Assembly (NCBI RefSeq): GCF_016920785.2
Contig: NW_024609884.1
Coordinates: 34,640,080 to 34,704,079, forward strand
From: Ixodes scapularis
Lineage: Eukaryota > Arthropoda > Arachnida > Ixodida > Ixodidae
Length of the DNA: 64,000 nucleotides
Reading direction: 5' to 3'
Program-made: the position numbers and the translations under genes
The notes under the pieces: model-generated
Database searches by the model: none
Told to the model about the DNA's origin: nothing
The model's input: the letters and a program-made list of their open reading frames with translations, nothing else
Part shown: positions 12,190 through 23,237 of the stretch, in pieces
Position numbering within the stretch: the stretch's first letter is position 1
How the letters are laid out: each line of letters starts with the position of its first letter

Positions 12190-12900
12190 CAACTCGCTGA
12201 CAGGCCATCCTACACCGACACGACCAGCAGCGATACGACGGAGCAAATAACGACCGAGACACTGAACGCTACAAATAACGGGAAGTGCCAAAAGCCGCTA
12301 CAAACCACGATCGCTGCTGCTGCTGCTACCAACCCGAGCAAGTCGCGTTGCTTTCATCTCCTCCGCAAGGCCCTCCTTTAGGCTTAGTAGACGTTCGAAC
12401 GCGATCTACGCTTCAACGGACCCATTGCCGTACTCCTTTACGAAAACCCACAGCGTCCCAACGGGTCTCGGCAGAACGGTGGTGGCGTATGGGTGCGCCC
12501 GTAGCGAAAGTCGGGCCGAAGGAGGCTGCCCACCGTTCGCTGAATGAACCAGATGATGCGCCCTTACCTCAGCAGCAGAAGCAGCAAGCCGCCGGCCCAG
12601 CCGACCGCCGCACCGGATGTGCTCCAACCGGAAGCTCCCCGCCACCGGCTGCTAGCACCCCCACCTGGCAGAAAACGGGATGACGGCAAACGCGCATGAA
12701 TAGGAATCGATACTCGGGCCGGTTTTTATTTCGCCTGCCTTCGACGCGTACTCGCGCCCGTGCGTGCGTCTGTGCACGCGCGCATGTTTCTTCGGTTTTT
12801 GCTTTCTCTCGCGTTCCTGGTTCTCTTCTTGTTTCGGTTCCCCGCGGCGCACTGGAACATTATTTCTGACCCGCATATTACCGCCCCTATGTCTCCGTAG
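12190..12900 (-). promoter_or_regulatory. GC-rich block, candidate promoter / first exon of a - strand gene
   Basis: This is the only extended CpG-rich stretch in the first 13 kb. On the - strand, sequence ending CTTCTGCTGCTGAG is followed by GTAAGG at about 12570, a strong splice-donor consensus. No in-frame ATG precedes it, so the exon would be non-coding. Together with the possible last exon at 3.25-3.39 kb it suggests a - strand gene across the quiet AT-rich part of the window. No core promoter element was located. Confidence 0.3.
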
Positions 12901-13128
12901 GTACGACTCCAAAAGGGGAAAAAATGCTTTAAAGATTAATACCTTTAATTAAAAAAAAATTACCCCGTCAAGTGGCTTCCTTTGTCCGTTTACTTTCCAC
13001 GGACTTTTCAGTTTCGTTTCACAATATTCAGGAGCAAGCGGTCACTAGAAACATTTAAGGAAAAAACTGCGGATAACTTTTCACGAAGGTTTATGGTATT
13101 GCATACAGGTTAAAATATCGACACAGAA

Positions 13129-13149
13129 ATAATAATAATAATAATAATA

Positions 13150-13236
<87 letters not shown>

Positions 13237-13258
13237 GTTATTATTATTATTATTATTA
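13129..13258. repeat. (AAT)n/(ATT)n microsatellite
   Basis: A short (AAT)n run passes directly into a long (ATT)n run, making the first part self-complementary. It abuts the 5' end of the first LINE fragment. Similar ATT tracts end the LINEs at 17.36 and 22.79 kb. Confidence 0.95.
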
Positions 13259-13636
13259 GCTCTCACATTAATGGTACCATTAATCTTCTTGAAGAGTTTT
13301 CGGAGATTCTACACTCTTCCTTTGACAATAACATGTTTGTGTGCGCACTCTTTATCGACGTTGCCAAGGCGTTCGATTCCGTAAACCATAATATCCTCTT
13401 AGACAAGCTCTACAGAGTGGGCTTTCGTGGCCCATTTCATGCATTGTTAAAAAGTTTTCTAATAAATCGTACCTAAGTTGTTTCAGTTGGTAACGTACGC
13501 AGCTCCCTCGCTTTCCTAACTTCCGGAGTTCCACAAGGCTCTATTTTGTCTCCATTATTTTTTAACATCTACGTAAATGATATTTCAACGTCAATCACAA
13601 CTTCTAAAGCATTTCAATATGCCGATGACACCCATA
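13259..13636 (+). pseudogene. CR1/jockey-like LINE 1, reverse transcriptase, 5' fragment
   Basis: Translation gives RT motif A (LFIDVAKAFDSVNHNIL), motif B (SGVPQGSILSPLFF) and motif C (QYADDT, about 13617-13634). There is an in-frame stop between A and B. The endonuclease and N-terminal RT are missing, so the copy is 5'-truncated and begins at the (ATT)n tract. Just after YADDT the frame is interrupted by the TIR element at 13637-14281. The rest of the RT resumes at 14282 and 15968. The family has an APE-type endonuclease and targets its own copies. Non-functional. Confidence 0.85.
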
Positions 13637-14281
13637 AGGCCCGTTCACACTTGCGACAGTCGCTGGAGCGACTAGCGACTAGCGACTGGTTTTTGGTCGC
13701 GGAGCGACCAAAACAGGTCGGTAGCGACCGATTTTGGGCAGTCGCTCCCTGACCGATTTCTCAAGTCGCAAACCGAGTCGCTGGACGGCGGAGCCTCATC
13801 GGAAGTGATGTGTGCGTTTGTTTACATTCGGCACTGCTTCCCGCGGGAAATAGCGACGGGCGCACGGCGGCGGTCACTGGCATGAAGTTCTCCGCGGAAG
13901 CTCTTATTAATGCCGTCAAAGACTATTTGTTTCTGTGCAATAAGCGGCACCCGAACACAAGGATCGGGGCAAAAAGCTGCAGGCGTAAAACGAGATCGGC
14001 GACGTTTTCGGCATGGCAGGTACGTACAATATCACGGTTGAGGGAGCGCACATATAGCCGTTGTTTTACGTTCCGAAGCAGCATTATGTTTTCTTGTTTT
14101 TTCCTGCCGGCACCTTTGATCAGAAAAACCTTTCAGCCGTCTCGAAAAGGAGTTGATTACTATCCGTCAAGTTGGCAGCGAGCCTGGCGACTCGTCGGTC
14201 GCTCAATCAGGTGTAAACACTGGTGGTCGCCAGTCGCTTGTCGCTAGTCGCTCCAGCGACTGTCTCAAGTCGCAAGTGTGA
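13637..14281. mobile_element. TIR element with GTCGC-rich ends, inserted in LINE 1
   Basis: The left terminus TCACACTTGCGAC (from 13645), followed by AGTCGCTGGAGCGACTAGCGAC, is matched by the complement of the right terminus (GTCGCTAGTCGCTCCAGCGACTGT...GTCGCAAGTGTGA, ending 14281). It splits LINE 1 inside the catalytic YADD region: the left LINE piece ends at the DDT codons and the right piece restarts with an ILSRH-like segment. Subterminal GTCGC/GCGAC words recur many times. No transposase ORF. The exact left boundary and TSD are uncertain. Confidence 0.8.
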
Positions 14282-14338
14282 TTATACTTTCTCGACATCT
14301 ATAATGTGACTACTTCCATAAAGCCCTGCATGCAACAC
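14282..14338 (+). pseudogene. CR1/jockey-like LINE 1, short RT segment between two insertions
   Basis: The translation restarts with ILSRH and continues towards a FHKALHA segment, the stretch expected immediately after YADD in this family. It is bounded on the left by the GTCGC-rich TIR element and on the right by the TIR element beginning about 14341. Confidence 0.7.
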
Positions 14339-14340
14339 GG

Positions 14341-15957
14341 CGCGCGTTGCACTCTGGGAACTAGTTGGCCAGGGAGGAGGGTGGTATGGTTTCGGTTTCG
14401 ATCGACACGTCGACAAGAGATTGCTTTCTGGTCCCGAGAGCGTAATTGTGGTCTCTAAACTAACCTAAATGGCCAGATCTGAAAGCTTAAGCACAAGCCT
14501 GAGAGGTATAGCTTGTCTTAACACATGCTTGTTGTATTTTTGTACTTGAACGTTCCTGTTAGCGTTCCAATTAAGGTATGTGGACGAGCCAGTGCTGGGA
14601 ATCTCGACGCTGCGAAGCTCGGGGATCTTGCTTGTGTACGAATCAACAAGCTGTAGCAACCAATAAGTATGCATACATAGAGCTCGCGCCTTTATATTAG
14701 TGTTGTTGATCAGGAAGTTTGTTTCCTGCGTCCATAGACGAAATATTACTTTTTGCAAATACTGTTTTTTTTTTGTTTTTTTTATATGCCTGAGTATGCG
14801 AGGTAAAACTCGGAGGCGCCATTGAAAAGCTCAATTTTAACACACTTCTTATCTCTTATCTGTACTGCCCCGCAGCACTGCATGGAGTGAAGTCCCCACC
14901 CGCTTGCATTCCACTAATACCAACATCGCGTATGCGCATAAGGTTATCCTGCAATCATATAGGCAAATTCGCACATACAGACCGTTTTAAGAAAGCAAAA
15001 GTCGAGCACTTGTGTGAAGAATGTCGCACCATTCGCCGGAAGTGCGCCGGACGGGCATGAACCCCTATGCGCACCGCATGGTTCATGCCCGTCCGGCGCA
15101 CGGTGCGACATTCTTCACACAAGTGCTCGAACGAATTCAAAGCGCGTTTGACGGTTGCTAATGGCCATAATAATTGTTATGTGTTTGTTTTCTTTCTGCC
15201 TGAGTATGCCGAGACACACCGTTCAGGCACAGATCTTGGGCGTCAGTAAAAGCTCGTCCAAAAAGGCTTAGCGAGGAGTAGGGGACGCTTGTTAGGGCCT
15301 CCGTCGTAGCTAGCCGATCTCAGCGTTTGCGAAAAGTTAATCTTTTATCAGCATAAAATTTTAGTGGGAGATATATGATGACACGAGGAAGACATCATAG
15401 TAAATTTTGAGCAGTAGTGAGGTCGAATTTATTGCGTTTCCTTAAAAGTTCATGCGTAAACGCTGGGCTCAACTTTGATACCCTGTGAGGATGCGGCTTG
15501 CTTTTTGCGAATGAAGTAAGAAGAAACAAACGTTTGGCAAACAAAATACGTGTAAAGCTCCAGATGAACAAATTTCAGTTCTAGTTCACTGGTACTAGAC
15601 GGGATTATTGAAATTGAGCTCAAACATGCACTCGTGGGGTGAGATGACTAAGCCACGACTTACTACGTTTGCATACGCACGCACAATATCCGGTGTTTCG
15701 AAAATCAAGGAAAGTGACCCGGTCTTCGTTTTTTATCGCTCGAGAATGAGTGTATTGTACGTTCGTGAAAAGTGAGATAATCGGAAACGCAAGCAGCGCG
15801 TTCGGTCGCGGCGTGATAGCATGAGATGACGCTGCTCAGTCGAAACCGAAACTGAGTGGCCAACTAGTTCCCAGCGCTCGTGTCTGTCTTGTCTTTCTTT
15901 CTTTTGTCCTCGTCCAAAAAAGCGCTACCATGCCTTTAGTTCCCAGAGTGCAGTGCG
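14341..15957. mobile_element. TIR element, ~1.6 kb, second insertion in LINE 1
   Basis: The left end holds TTGCACTCTGGGAACTAG then TTGGCCA and GGTTTCGGTTTCGATCGAC. The right side has the complements GTCGAAACCGAAACT, TGGCCAACTAG (about 15840-15872) and, further out, TAGTTCCCAGAGTGCAG (15938-15953). LINE 1 coding sequence resumes just beyond the right end, so this is an insertion. No transposase recognised; the longest frames are shorter than 100 codons. A foldback palindrome lies inside (15002-15130). Confidence 0.7.
15002..15130. repeat. 129-bp foldback palindrome inside the 14.3-16.0 kb element
   Basis: TCGAGCACTTGTGTGAAGAATG... on the left is repeated as its exact complement on the right, including GTGCGCCGGACGGGCATGAAC. 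The left arm carries an extra ~12 bp. It could extrude as a hairpin or be a small nested foldback MITE. Confidence 0.85.
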
Positions 15958-15967
15958 TGGTATTTCA

Positions 15968-16714
15968 CCGCGATGGGGCGCGTCGGTTTTGGAAGAAGTC
16001 CAAACGCTTCAGATGGATGTCGCTAAAATAATGGACTGGTTTTTTGCCAACAAGCTTCGGGTAAATGCTTCAAAAACGAAGCTGGTCTGCTTTCATAGCC
16101 CTTTAAAAAATGTAAGCTTGACTTCTCAGCTATTTCTCCACAACACCAATTGCTCACGCTCTAACTGTACACCTGTTGGATATGTTAGCTCCGTAAAATA
16201 TTTAGGTCTTCACTTCGATAGTGATCTCTCATGGAACTCTCACATGTCAAATATATGCCAACGATTGAGAACTGTCTCATGTCTGCTTTACAATATCAAA
16301 TCGTTTCTACCTTTGTCAATTAGAAAGAGCATTATGCACGCTTTAGCCTATAGTACACTAAGGTATGGCATAAGCGTATTTTTTAACTGTCCATTCTTTT
16401 GGCACTCAAGAATTGATCGTACGTTAAAGGGAATTCTGAAGAGTGTAGCATACAACACACACATGTCATCTAGTACGAGCTCGTTTGCTTCACTTAAGTT
16501 ACCGTGTTTTCATTCACTCTTTCTTCAAACAGTAATTTGGCGACACTTCTGGGAGAGTGAGTTTAAGGTCTCGGCCAGTCCATCTCGCGAGCTTAGATCT
16601 GTTGTGCGTTTTCAATCTCCTCGAGTGAGAACTCACTATGGCGAAAGCATGCGTTCCTTTTATGTGCCAAAAGTTTTTAACGACGTTCCAGCTGCTCTAC
16701 TTGCCATTTCCTAA
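15968..16714 (+). pseudogene. CR1/jockey-like LINE 1, RT C-terminal part
   Basis: An open frame of about 249 codons continues the RT of LINE 1. It shows the thumb-side motifs KIMDWFFANKLRVNASKTKL, VKYLGLHFDSDLSW and a conserved C-terminal RSFYVPKVFNDVPA ending with a stop at 16714. It lacks an own start and is the third piece of the interrupted element. The absence of stops over 249 codons suggests the insertions are not much younger than the LINE's loss of function. Confidence 0.85.
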
Positions 16715-17360
16715 AAAAAAATGCTGAAGACCTCTCTGAGAAACATGTTCGCCGATGTGGCTAGATAGTGACTTTTTTCCCATGTCGTTATTTTCCTTTT
16801 CTTTTGTAGTATGGTGCTGTACGTGCTTTTTGTGGTAATCGCTGGACCTGTCAAATGACGACTGCATTTATTGCGTGAAGTTTTTTTGTCTTCGACCCGT
16901 TGACTGAATGATTTTCTTTCTACTAATAAGTGTTTTTTTTTTTTTTTACTGAACATATGAAATATTTGAGAGAAAGACTCATGAATTCAAGGACTGTGTC
17001 TTCGAATGTACTCTTACAGTGTTTAAAAATACTCATGCCTGAGTGTTTTTTTTTTTTTACTTTTATGACTTTAATGATTGTAATTGACACAGTGATCAAG
17101 ACAACGTTTGCTATAGTTTCATCTTCACAGCTTCACCCAAGTCACTGACACAAACATTCCGACTACATCCTGTCAAGTGAATCATCTGTATGTTATTTGC
17201 TTTTTTTTCCTGCACGTGATGTTATTCCATGCGAACTTCCTTTTTTGTATTTTCCAGTGAAGGGTCTGGTCCCACAAGTCCCTGATGGCTTTGATCGGAC
17301 CCGATACTCAACTGGCTATACCTGCACTACTGAATGAATTTTACTATTATTATTATTATT
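16715..17360 (+). mobile_element. LINE 1 3' UTR and (ATT)n tail
   Basis: Non-coding T-rich sequence ending with GGTCTGGTCCCACAAGTCCC, then CTGAATGAATTTTACT and an (ATT)n tail at 17343-17360. The next LINE starts within about 20 bp of the tail. Confidence 0.7.
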
Positions 17361-17381
17361 GCGGAGAGTACTTTCAAGACA

Positions 17382-17648
17382 ATGGGCAAGGACAAACGCA
17401 AGAAATGGGTGTGCAGAAAATGCAGAAAATCTAAATCACAGCCCAGTTTCTCTGACACCGAATCAGAGTCGATATCTCAGGATGGCTCTAGCTCCATCTC
17501 GGTCCACCTCGATGCCGTTAACAAAAAACTTAACCTACTGCATCATCTGAAAGAAAGTGTGGACAGGCTTAGTGACCTCCCTACAAACATTGAGGACCTG
17601 CTATTACTTATACCAACAGTTGAGGCCTTGAAAGAGACAGTGGGATAG
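17382..17648 (+). pseudogene. CR1-like LINE 2 ORF1, N-terminal part
   Basis: The frame begins at ATG 17382 and starts MGKDKRKKWVCRKCRK, a basic head with a paired-cysteine motif (CRKCRK), then a Ser/Glu-rich linker and a Leu-rich, probably coiled-coil region ending near 17641. A stop at 17646-17648 results from an apparent one-base loss; the next frame continues as IEEH. An antisense LINE then interrupts the gene from about 17660. The remainder resumes at 18840. The product would be the nucleic-acid-binding chaperone of the element. Confidence 0.75.
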
Positions 17649-17659
17649 AGGAGCACAGG

Positions 17660-18838
17660 ATTCCATTATTTTATTTTATTTATTTATTTACACAGTACCT
17701 ACATCGCCACAGGGGCATTATTGTAGGGGGTACATGGTACAGGAAAGTAAAAGGATTATACGTCACACTGTATCAAACATGTTCATAAAAAGTAAGACCA
17801 CTGATTGAAAGAAGTGCAATAAGACTGTTACAAAAACTGTTACACAAAATCAGAAACATAACAGTACAAAACAAAAACACAGCACACAACTATTAAAGGA
17901 TGTCTAATAATGAGGTGGAAAACATAGCATCCGAAGTCTCAGCGACCACGTGCTGCGGAAGACTGTTCCATTCACTAATTGATTTTGGGAAATATGAGTT
18001 CTTAAACATTTCAGTTCTACATCTAATGTTCTTTATTTTTAGCGGGTGGTGCAGCCTTAAAGACAGGTAATCAGGATTATGTAAGTAGTAAATACTTCTG
18101 AAAAGTTTCATTCTAAGATATTTTCTCCGCGAAACCAGAGATTTCCACTCCAGTTGTTTCTTTAAATCTGTTATACTTGAGCAAAATTCATAATTATTTG
18201 CAACAAAACGGGCTGCTATTTTGCACACGCTCTAGTTTCGATATTAAATTTACGTAATACGGGTCCCACGCTGGACAAGCATACTCTAAGATTGGCCTAA
18301 CGTTAGTTACGTATAACAGCTCCTTAATATTTGTTGGGGCCATTTTGAAATTCCGTTTGGTAAAATTTAAAACGCGGTTTGCCTTTGCTGTTATTGCGTC
18401 GACGTGCTTAGTCCAGGAAAGATCTACGGTGAGATAAACCCCTAGATATTTGACATCTGCTGCCTCCTGAAGGGCAACACCGTTCAACTGATATTTTGAT
18501 AGATAAGGCTGCTTTTTTTTTTTGTGAATCTAATATAATTGCATTTATTGATATTAAGAAACATTCGCCATTTGTCACACCAGGTCATCACCTTTTCAAG
18601 GTCTGACTGAAGTAGAAGAGAATCATCCTCACATTTAACCTTTCTATAGATCACACAATCATCTGCATATAATCCGACACTGCGTGTTAGGTTTTGTGCT
18701 ATGTCATTGATATATATTAAAAAGAGAAGTGGGCCAAGTACAGACCCCTGTGGGACACCCGAGGTTACATCCGCATACGGAGAATTTTGACCACCAACAA
18801 CTACGCATTGTTTACGATTTAACAAAATCGTCTAAATC
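17660..18838 (-). mobile_element. 5'-truncated CR1-like LINE inserted antisense in LINE 2 ORF1
   Basis: On the - strand three overlapping frames (18825-18484, 18487-18194, 18228-17893) give RT motif B (SGVPQGSVLGPLLF), motif C (LYADDCVI), DVKYLGVYLTVDLSW, a KLERVQ segment and a C-terminal SISEWNSLPQ. It differs clearly from LINEs 1-3, so it is another family. The 3' end at about 17665-17700 carries a (AAAT)n tail in its own orientation. The 5' end is cut within RT at about 18838. Two frameshifts are evident. No clear TSD was found. Confidence 0.85.
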
Positions 18839-18839
18839 T

Positions 18840-19441
18840 TCTAAAAAAAATATGACTCTATTCTTGCCCTTGTCAACTCAAAAGACAATGAGGTCAAGCT
18901 CCTGAGGTCAGAGGTCTCCTCACTGCAGTTGATAGTGTCTGAGCAGGCACTGGCAATACAGCAACTACATTCTATTTTGAATGATAAAGAACAGGAGAGA
19001 CGGCAGTCAAACATGGAAATCCATGGAATTCCTTGCTCCCCTAACGAAGACATAGGTGCTGTTGTGAAGACCATCGCAGTAAAACTTGACATACCAGGTT
19101 ACCTTGATAGTGAGATACATAAGGTCCACCAGCTCCATGGCAAGCCTGATTCCATCCCACCTATTCTGGTCCAGTTTGCCTCTACGGACATCAAACAAAA
19201 GTGGATGAGTGCCCGAAAGAGACTAAGCTTGCTCTCTCGCGCAGATGGCTCACAAAAAGTATATTTTAATGAAAATCTCACCAAAGCAAGCAAAGAACTT
19301 TTCTGGCTAGCCAGAACACGAGGCAAAGAAAGAGGCTATAGTTTTGTGTGGTTTAAAAATGGCACCATCTTTGCAAAGAAAGGGGAAGACTTTACTCCCA
19401 TCCGAACCTCCAGAGCTAAAGACCTCGATCAGATTGTCTAA
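18840..19441 (+). pseudogene. CR1-like LINE 2 ORF1, C-terminal part
   Basis: The open frame continues the coiled coil (KYDSILALV-like start, LLRSEVSSLQL) into a conserved module beginning RRQSNMEIHGIP and containing GSQKVYFNENLTK. This arrangement resembles the FP25K/baculovirus-FP-like ORF1 proteins known from CR1 and L2 elements. It ends at a stop at 19439-19441. The reading frame after the antisense insertion is undamaged, so the insertion is probably young relative to ORF1. Confidence 0.75.
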
Positions 19442-19482
19442 TCATTGGCCGCTTTAATCACTGACCGCTTCAGTTGACTTTT

Positions 19483-20470
19483 ATGGCCGACTATCAACAC
19501 TTCTCCGATCTGTCTTCCCTTATAAATTGTTTTCCATCAGGAAACAGCACCCTCACAATTGTGCATGTTAATATTCGAAGCAGGAAATACTGGGACGAGT
19601 TTCAGGTTATTACTCAAGATATAAAGCACATTGTAGATGTTTTTGTCTTAACTGAGATAAATGTACATGATAGATCTCAGGGACCCTTTACATTGTCCGG
19701 GTATCAATCATTCTTTAACACACGTGACTCATGTCGAGGAGGCGGCATAGCAATCTACGTTTCAAGACAAGTAGTACTGCACTGAGTTGAAGTTATCTTT
19801 CACAGAAGCTGAGTACTTAACTATAAAAATTTGTAATAGCTACTTTACTGTATCACTTGTGGCATTGTATAGGTCTCCATCATGCAACGTTCTAAAATTC
19901 CTCGATGAGCTTAATATAAGCCTCACTAACATTGGCCCGAATGATGAAATTTGTCTGGTGGGGGATTTTAACATTGACATACTGAACTCCACAAGATCGA
20001 ACGTCTGCGACTATTTGACACTTTTTTCTAACCATGGTCTCGCCTCTCTCATTCAAGCAGCTAAAAAAGAAGAATCTCTTAACAAGAAACTTGTTTTATC
20101 TATTAAAACTTGTTGTTGGCCTAGTTGGTTAATGATGCAGTCTAGCATCGATCACATCAACGTCAGAAGTTCTGGGGTGTCTGCTAAGTCTTCTGTCATC
20201 TCACAAAAGCTAGCCGACCATTATTTTGTGGTGTGCCAAATAAACGGCGGCATTCTATCAAAACAAGACAAGGAACGTCCAAGGCAGATTACAATCATTG
20301 ACAGTCACACGTTTGACGGATTAATCGCATCATATGATTGGAATGGCTTAATAAGCACTAGCGAGAGTCTAACTGCTTACTCGGAGTACTTGACGCGTTC
20401 GACTATTGCACAGAACAGAGTACGAAAGTCATTACGACTAAGAAACGAAGACAGCAGCATGTTTGGCTAA
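19483..20470 (+). pseudogene. CR1-like LINE 2 ORF2, endonuclease domain (frameshifted)
   Basis: ATG at 19483 lies 42 bp after the ORF1 stop. The first frame (to 19785) shows TIVHVNIRS and a VFVLTEINVH segment containing the catalytic Glu of APE-type endonucleases. A frameshift at about 19785 moves the rest into the frame 19787-20470, with LVALYRSPS and the catalytic GDFNIDIL. DHYFVVCQ marks the SDH-like end of the domain with the Ser changed. A stop at 20468-20470 ends the block. Nicking activity is therefore lost. Confidence 0.8.
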
Positions 20471-22385
20471 AAGCAGATGTTCTCTCAGCTATTAAACTAA
20501 AATATATCCTATGGGCACGTCTCCGCCGGTCACCTAACAATCCGCAAGTAAAACTACAATACATAAGCCAAAGAAACCGCGTAACTGCTGTCATAGGCTC
20601 TGCAAAGCGAAAGCCCTACCACAGTAAGTTCATCGACGCGCGTTCTGATACCGCAAAAACTTGGTCCCTTGTCAATGAAGTGAAGGGCGGCAATACACGA
20701 CGCACCATCGACGAAGTTATTAAGAAAAACTTTCACTCAAATATGACCCTTGTGGCGAATAGTTTCAATCACTCTTTTGCTTCGGTTTCTGGCGTATCTT
20801 GCCATGGACAAATTACGACAGACAATCAAGAAAAATCTTGTTTAAACAGTGCCTATCTCCCAAACATGACGGAAAAAGATCTGCATACGCTGCTATTCAG
20901 CTTACGACCTCACAAAACCCCTGGCGTAAATAATATAAAACTGAGCGATTTGTGCCGCAATTTTCACGTTTTAAAAAATGTTCTTCTCCAGATACTAAAT
21001 GGAATCATTCTCGCCGGAGTTTCCCCCTAAATTTCAAAAGCGCAATCGTAAGGCCCCTTTATAAGAATGGCGCACGTGTCGATGTAAAAAAACTATCGTC
21101 CCATGTCTATTCTTCTGTGTTTGGCGTTGGTTCTGGAGAAACACATTTTAAAATCGATGAACGACTTTCTTGATAAATACAACCTTATATCGCCCAACCA
21201 ATACGGTTTTATTGCCGGCCGCAGCACTCAATCCTTACTTGAGGACATGTCTGATATCATGCACACGTCGTTCGACAATAATCAATTTGCATGTGCCCTT
21301 TTTCTCGACGGATCCAAAGCATTTGATTCCATCAGTCACCAAATGCTCTTGAACAAACTTTACAACTACAAAATTCGGAGTCCTTTTTTTTTTTTTTTTT
21401 TGCTGTTTTAAAACTCTTTGACAGACAGATCGCAGCAGGTAATGGTTTGCAACAAAAAAAGTGCTAAGGTATCTCTCAAGTCAGGTGTACCGCAAGGGTC
21501 AGTTTTGTCTCCCCTGTGGTTTAATATCTACGTCAACGATCTCGCTAGATTAACATCAAGATGCTCAGTTTTTTCAATACGCTGATGACATATTGCTGTT
21601 ATCCACTCATGTCAGCCTGCGCAGTGCAATAAACACACTACAAATAAATTCTACGAAAGTCATGGACTGGTTTGAAGCCAATCAAATCAGTGTCAATGTA
21701 CAAAAAACAAAGCTTATTTGTTTCCGCAATCCACTTAAACGACTGTGCATAGACATCCCTTTCATTTTACATTTCTCGTCTTGTGTATCCATGCACCTGT
21801 ACACCCATTCCATACCACAATACAGTCAAATACTTGGGACCTTTCTTCGATAGCGATCTCTCCTGAAACACACACCTTGATTATCTGGCTAAAAGACTAC
21901 GAGGTGTATCTTGTCTGTTATACCATACAAAAACGTTCCTCCTAATCTCCGTCAGAAAGACAGTCGTGAATGCTCTTGCGTACGGAGTTCTTCGCTATGT
22001 AATAACTATATTTGCCAATTGCTCAACCTTCTGGAGAACGAAAATTGATGCCCTTCTGAGAAACATCGCGACAGACGTTGCATATAATCTGAATCTAAAC
22101 CAGGACGATGATATATTTTCTTATGTGGGCTTGCCGCGTTTTCTACCCCTTTTTCATAGATGTGTCATCCTAAGACATTATTGGCTCGGTCAATTTAAAA
22201 TACCTCGAACTGTCCAGCGCTCTATAAGAAACAGTGAACACTTTATAATTCCTCGTGTATACACTAAATATGGAAAATGTGTTCGGTCGTATTATGTTCC
22301 TCACCTATTTAACAAATTACCAGATTTTCTTGATCAAATCGACTCTCAGCGTGTCCTAAAAAAACGCATAAAACAATTGTGCTAG
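20471..22385 (+). pseudogene. CR1-like LINE 2 ORF2, reverse transcriptase (many frameshifts)
   Basis: RT motifs occur in order but in different frames: KTPGVNNIKLSDL (about 20910), NQYGFIAGRSTQSL (21200), LFLDGSKAFDSIS (21300), SGVPQGSVLSPLWF (21480), YADDILL (about 21580), KVMDWFEANQISVN (21660) and a C-terminal segment with RSYYVPHLFNKLP (22285). A T-rich tract at 21385-21402 marks one of several indels. It is closely related to LINEs 1 and 3. Confidence 0.85.
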
Positions 22386-22795
22386 TAGCAGCCTATTGAA
22401 TTATACACGACTGGAATCTCTCTAGAACCGACAGGAGGCCGGTTATTGTTCGACCATCAGCCTATATGTCCGCATGATGTTTAAGTGTATATATGCATTT
22501 AAGTGTATATTTACGTGTAGATCTAGGCATGCACGTCTATATGCGTCGTGGTGCACTCGATGTTGTATATAAGCCCAAGTACTCATTTAGTTGTGTGTGT
22601 AACCCGTGGAACAACTTTAAATTGCATATAGCTGTCTCGTATTCGCACCTGAGAACAATCAGTCTCATCACTACGGGGTCTAGTCACACAAGCCGACCCT
22701 GGCTTCGACTGACCCGCCTCGTACGTGCTGAAGAAAGAACAAGCCCAATAAAATTATTATTAATTTTATTATTATTATTATTATTAATTATATTT
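22386..22795 (+). mobile_element. LINE 2 3' UTR with AATAAA and (ATT)n tail
   Basis: The UTR ends in AAGCCCAATAAAATTATTATT followed by an (ATT)n tract to about 22795. Position and tail type match LINE 1. Confidence 0.75.
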
Positions 22796-23029
22796 GTGGT
22801 GGCTTTTAAAAACTTTACCGAATCTGCAAAACGAACTGTAATTTTAAACAGACGTAGACCTAACCATCAGTGGCTCAGCTCTCTATATATATATACTTCA
22901 ACGAAATTTGAAATATACCCGTTGTGTTCAAAAATAGGTTGAATATGATCCACAATATTCGTAAATGACAATCGAACGTTTGTATTTTGAGACTGGTGGC
23001 TGCATTTTACGTTATAAACGGCCACTTTG

Positions 23030-23042
23030 GCGAGCGCTCGGA
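23030..23042. repeat. target-site duplication, left copy (GCGAGCGCTCGGA)
   Basis: This 13-bp sequence is repeated exactly at 28589-28601 and brackets the I-like LINE. It contains the palindrome CGAGCGCTCG. Confidence 0.9.
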
Positions 23043-23237
23043 CGAAGAAGAAGACGTGCTTCGAATAGGTCTGTGCTCTTTTCGTCTCTCATATTTCTGG
23101 CTATATTTTAATAGTATCAACCTTCTACGCGTTTTTCTTTGAGCCTATACAAGTGCGAAGCCTGCCTCCAACTGCATGCGGGCAGGTGTGACGGTCGGCT
23201 GGGGATTATTCCTCGGCTTTCCTGAAACGACTCCGCT

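Noticed and set aside
12285..12683. 132-codon + strand frame in the GC-rich block
   Set aside because: Pro/Gln/Ala-rich translation of CpG-rich DNA; the splice-donor evidence favours a - strand non-coding exon.
13081..13266. 61-codon poly-Asn/Tyr frame
   Set aside because: Translation of the (AAT)n/(ATT)n microsatellite.
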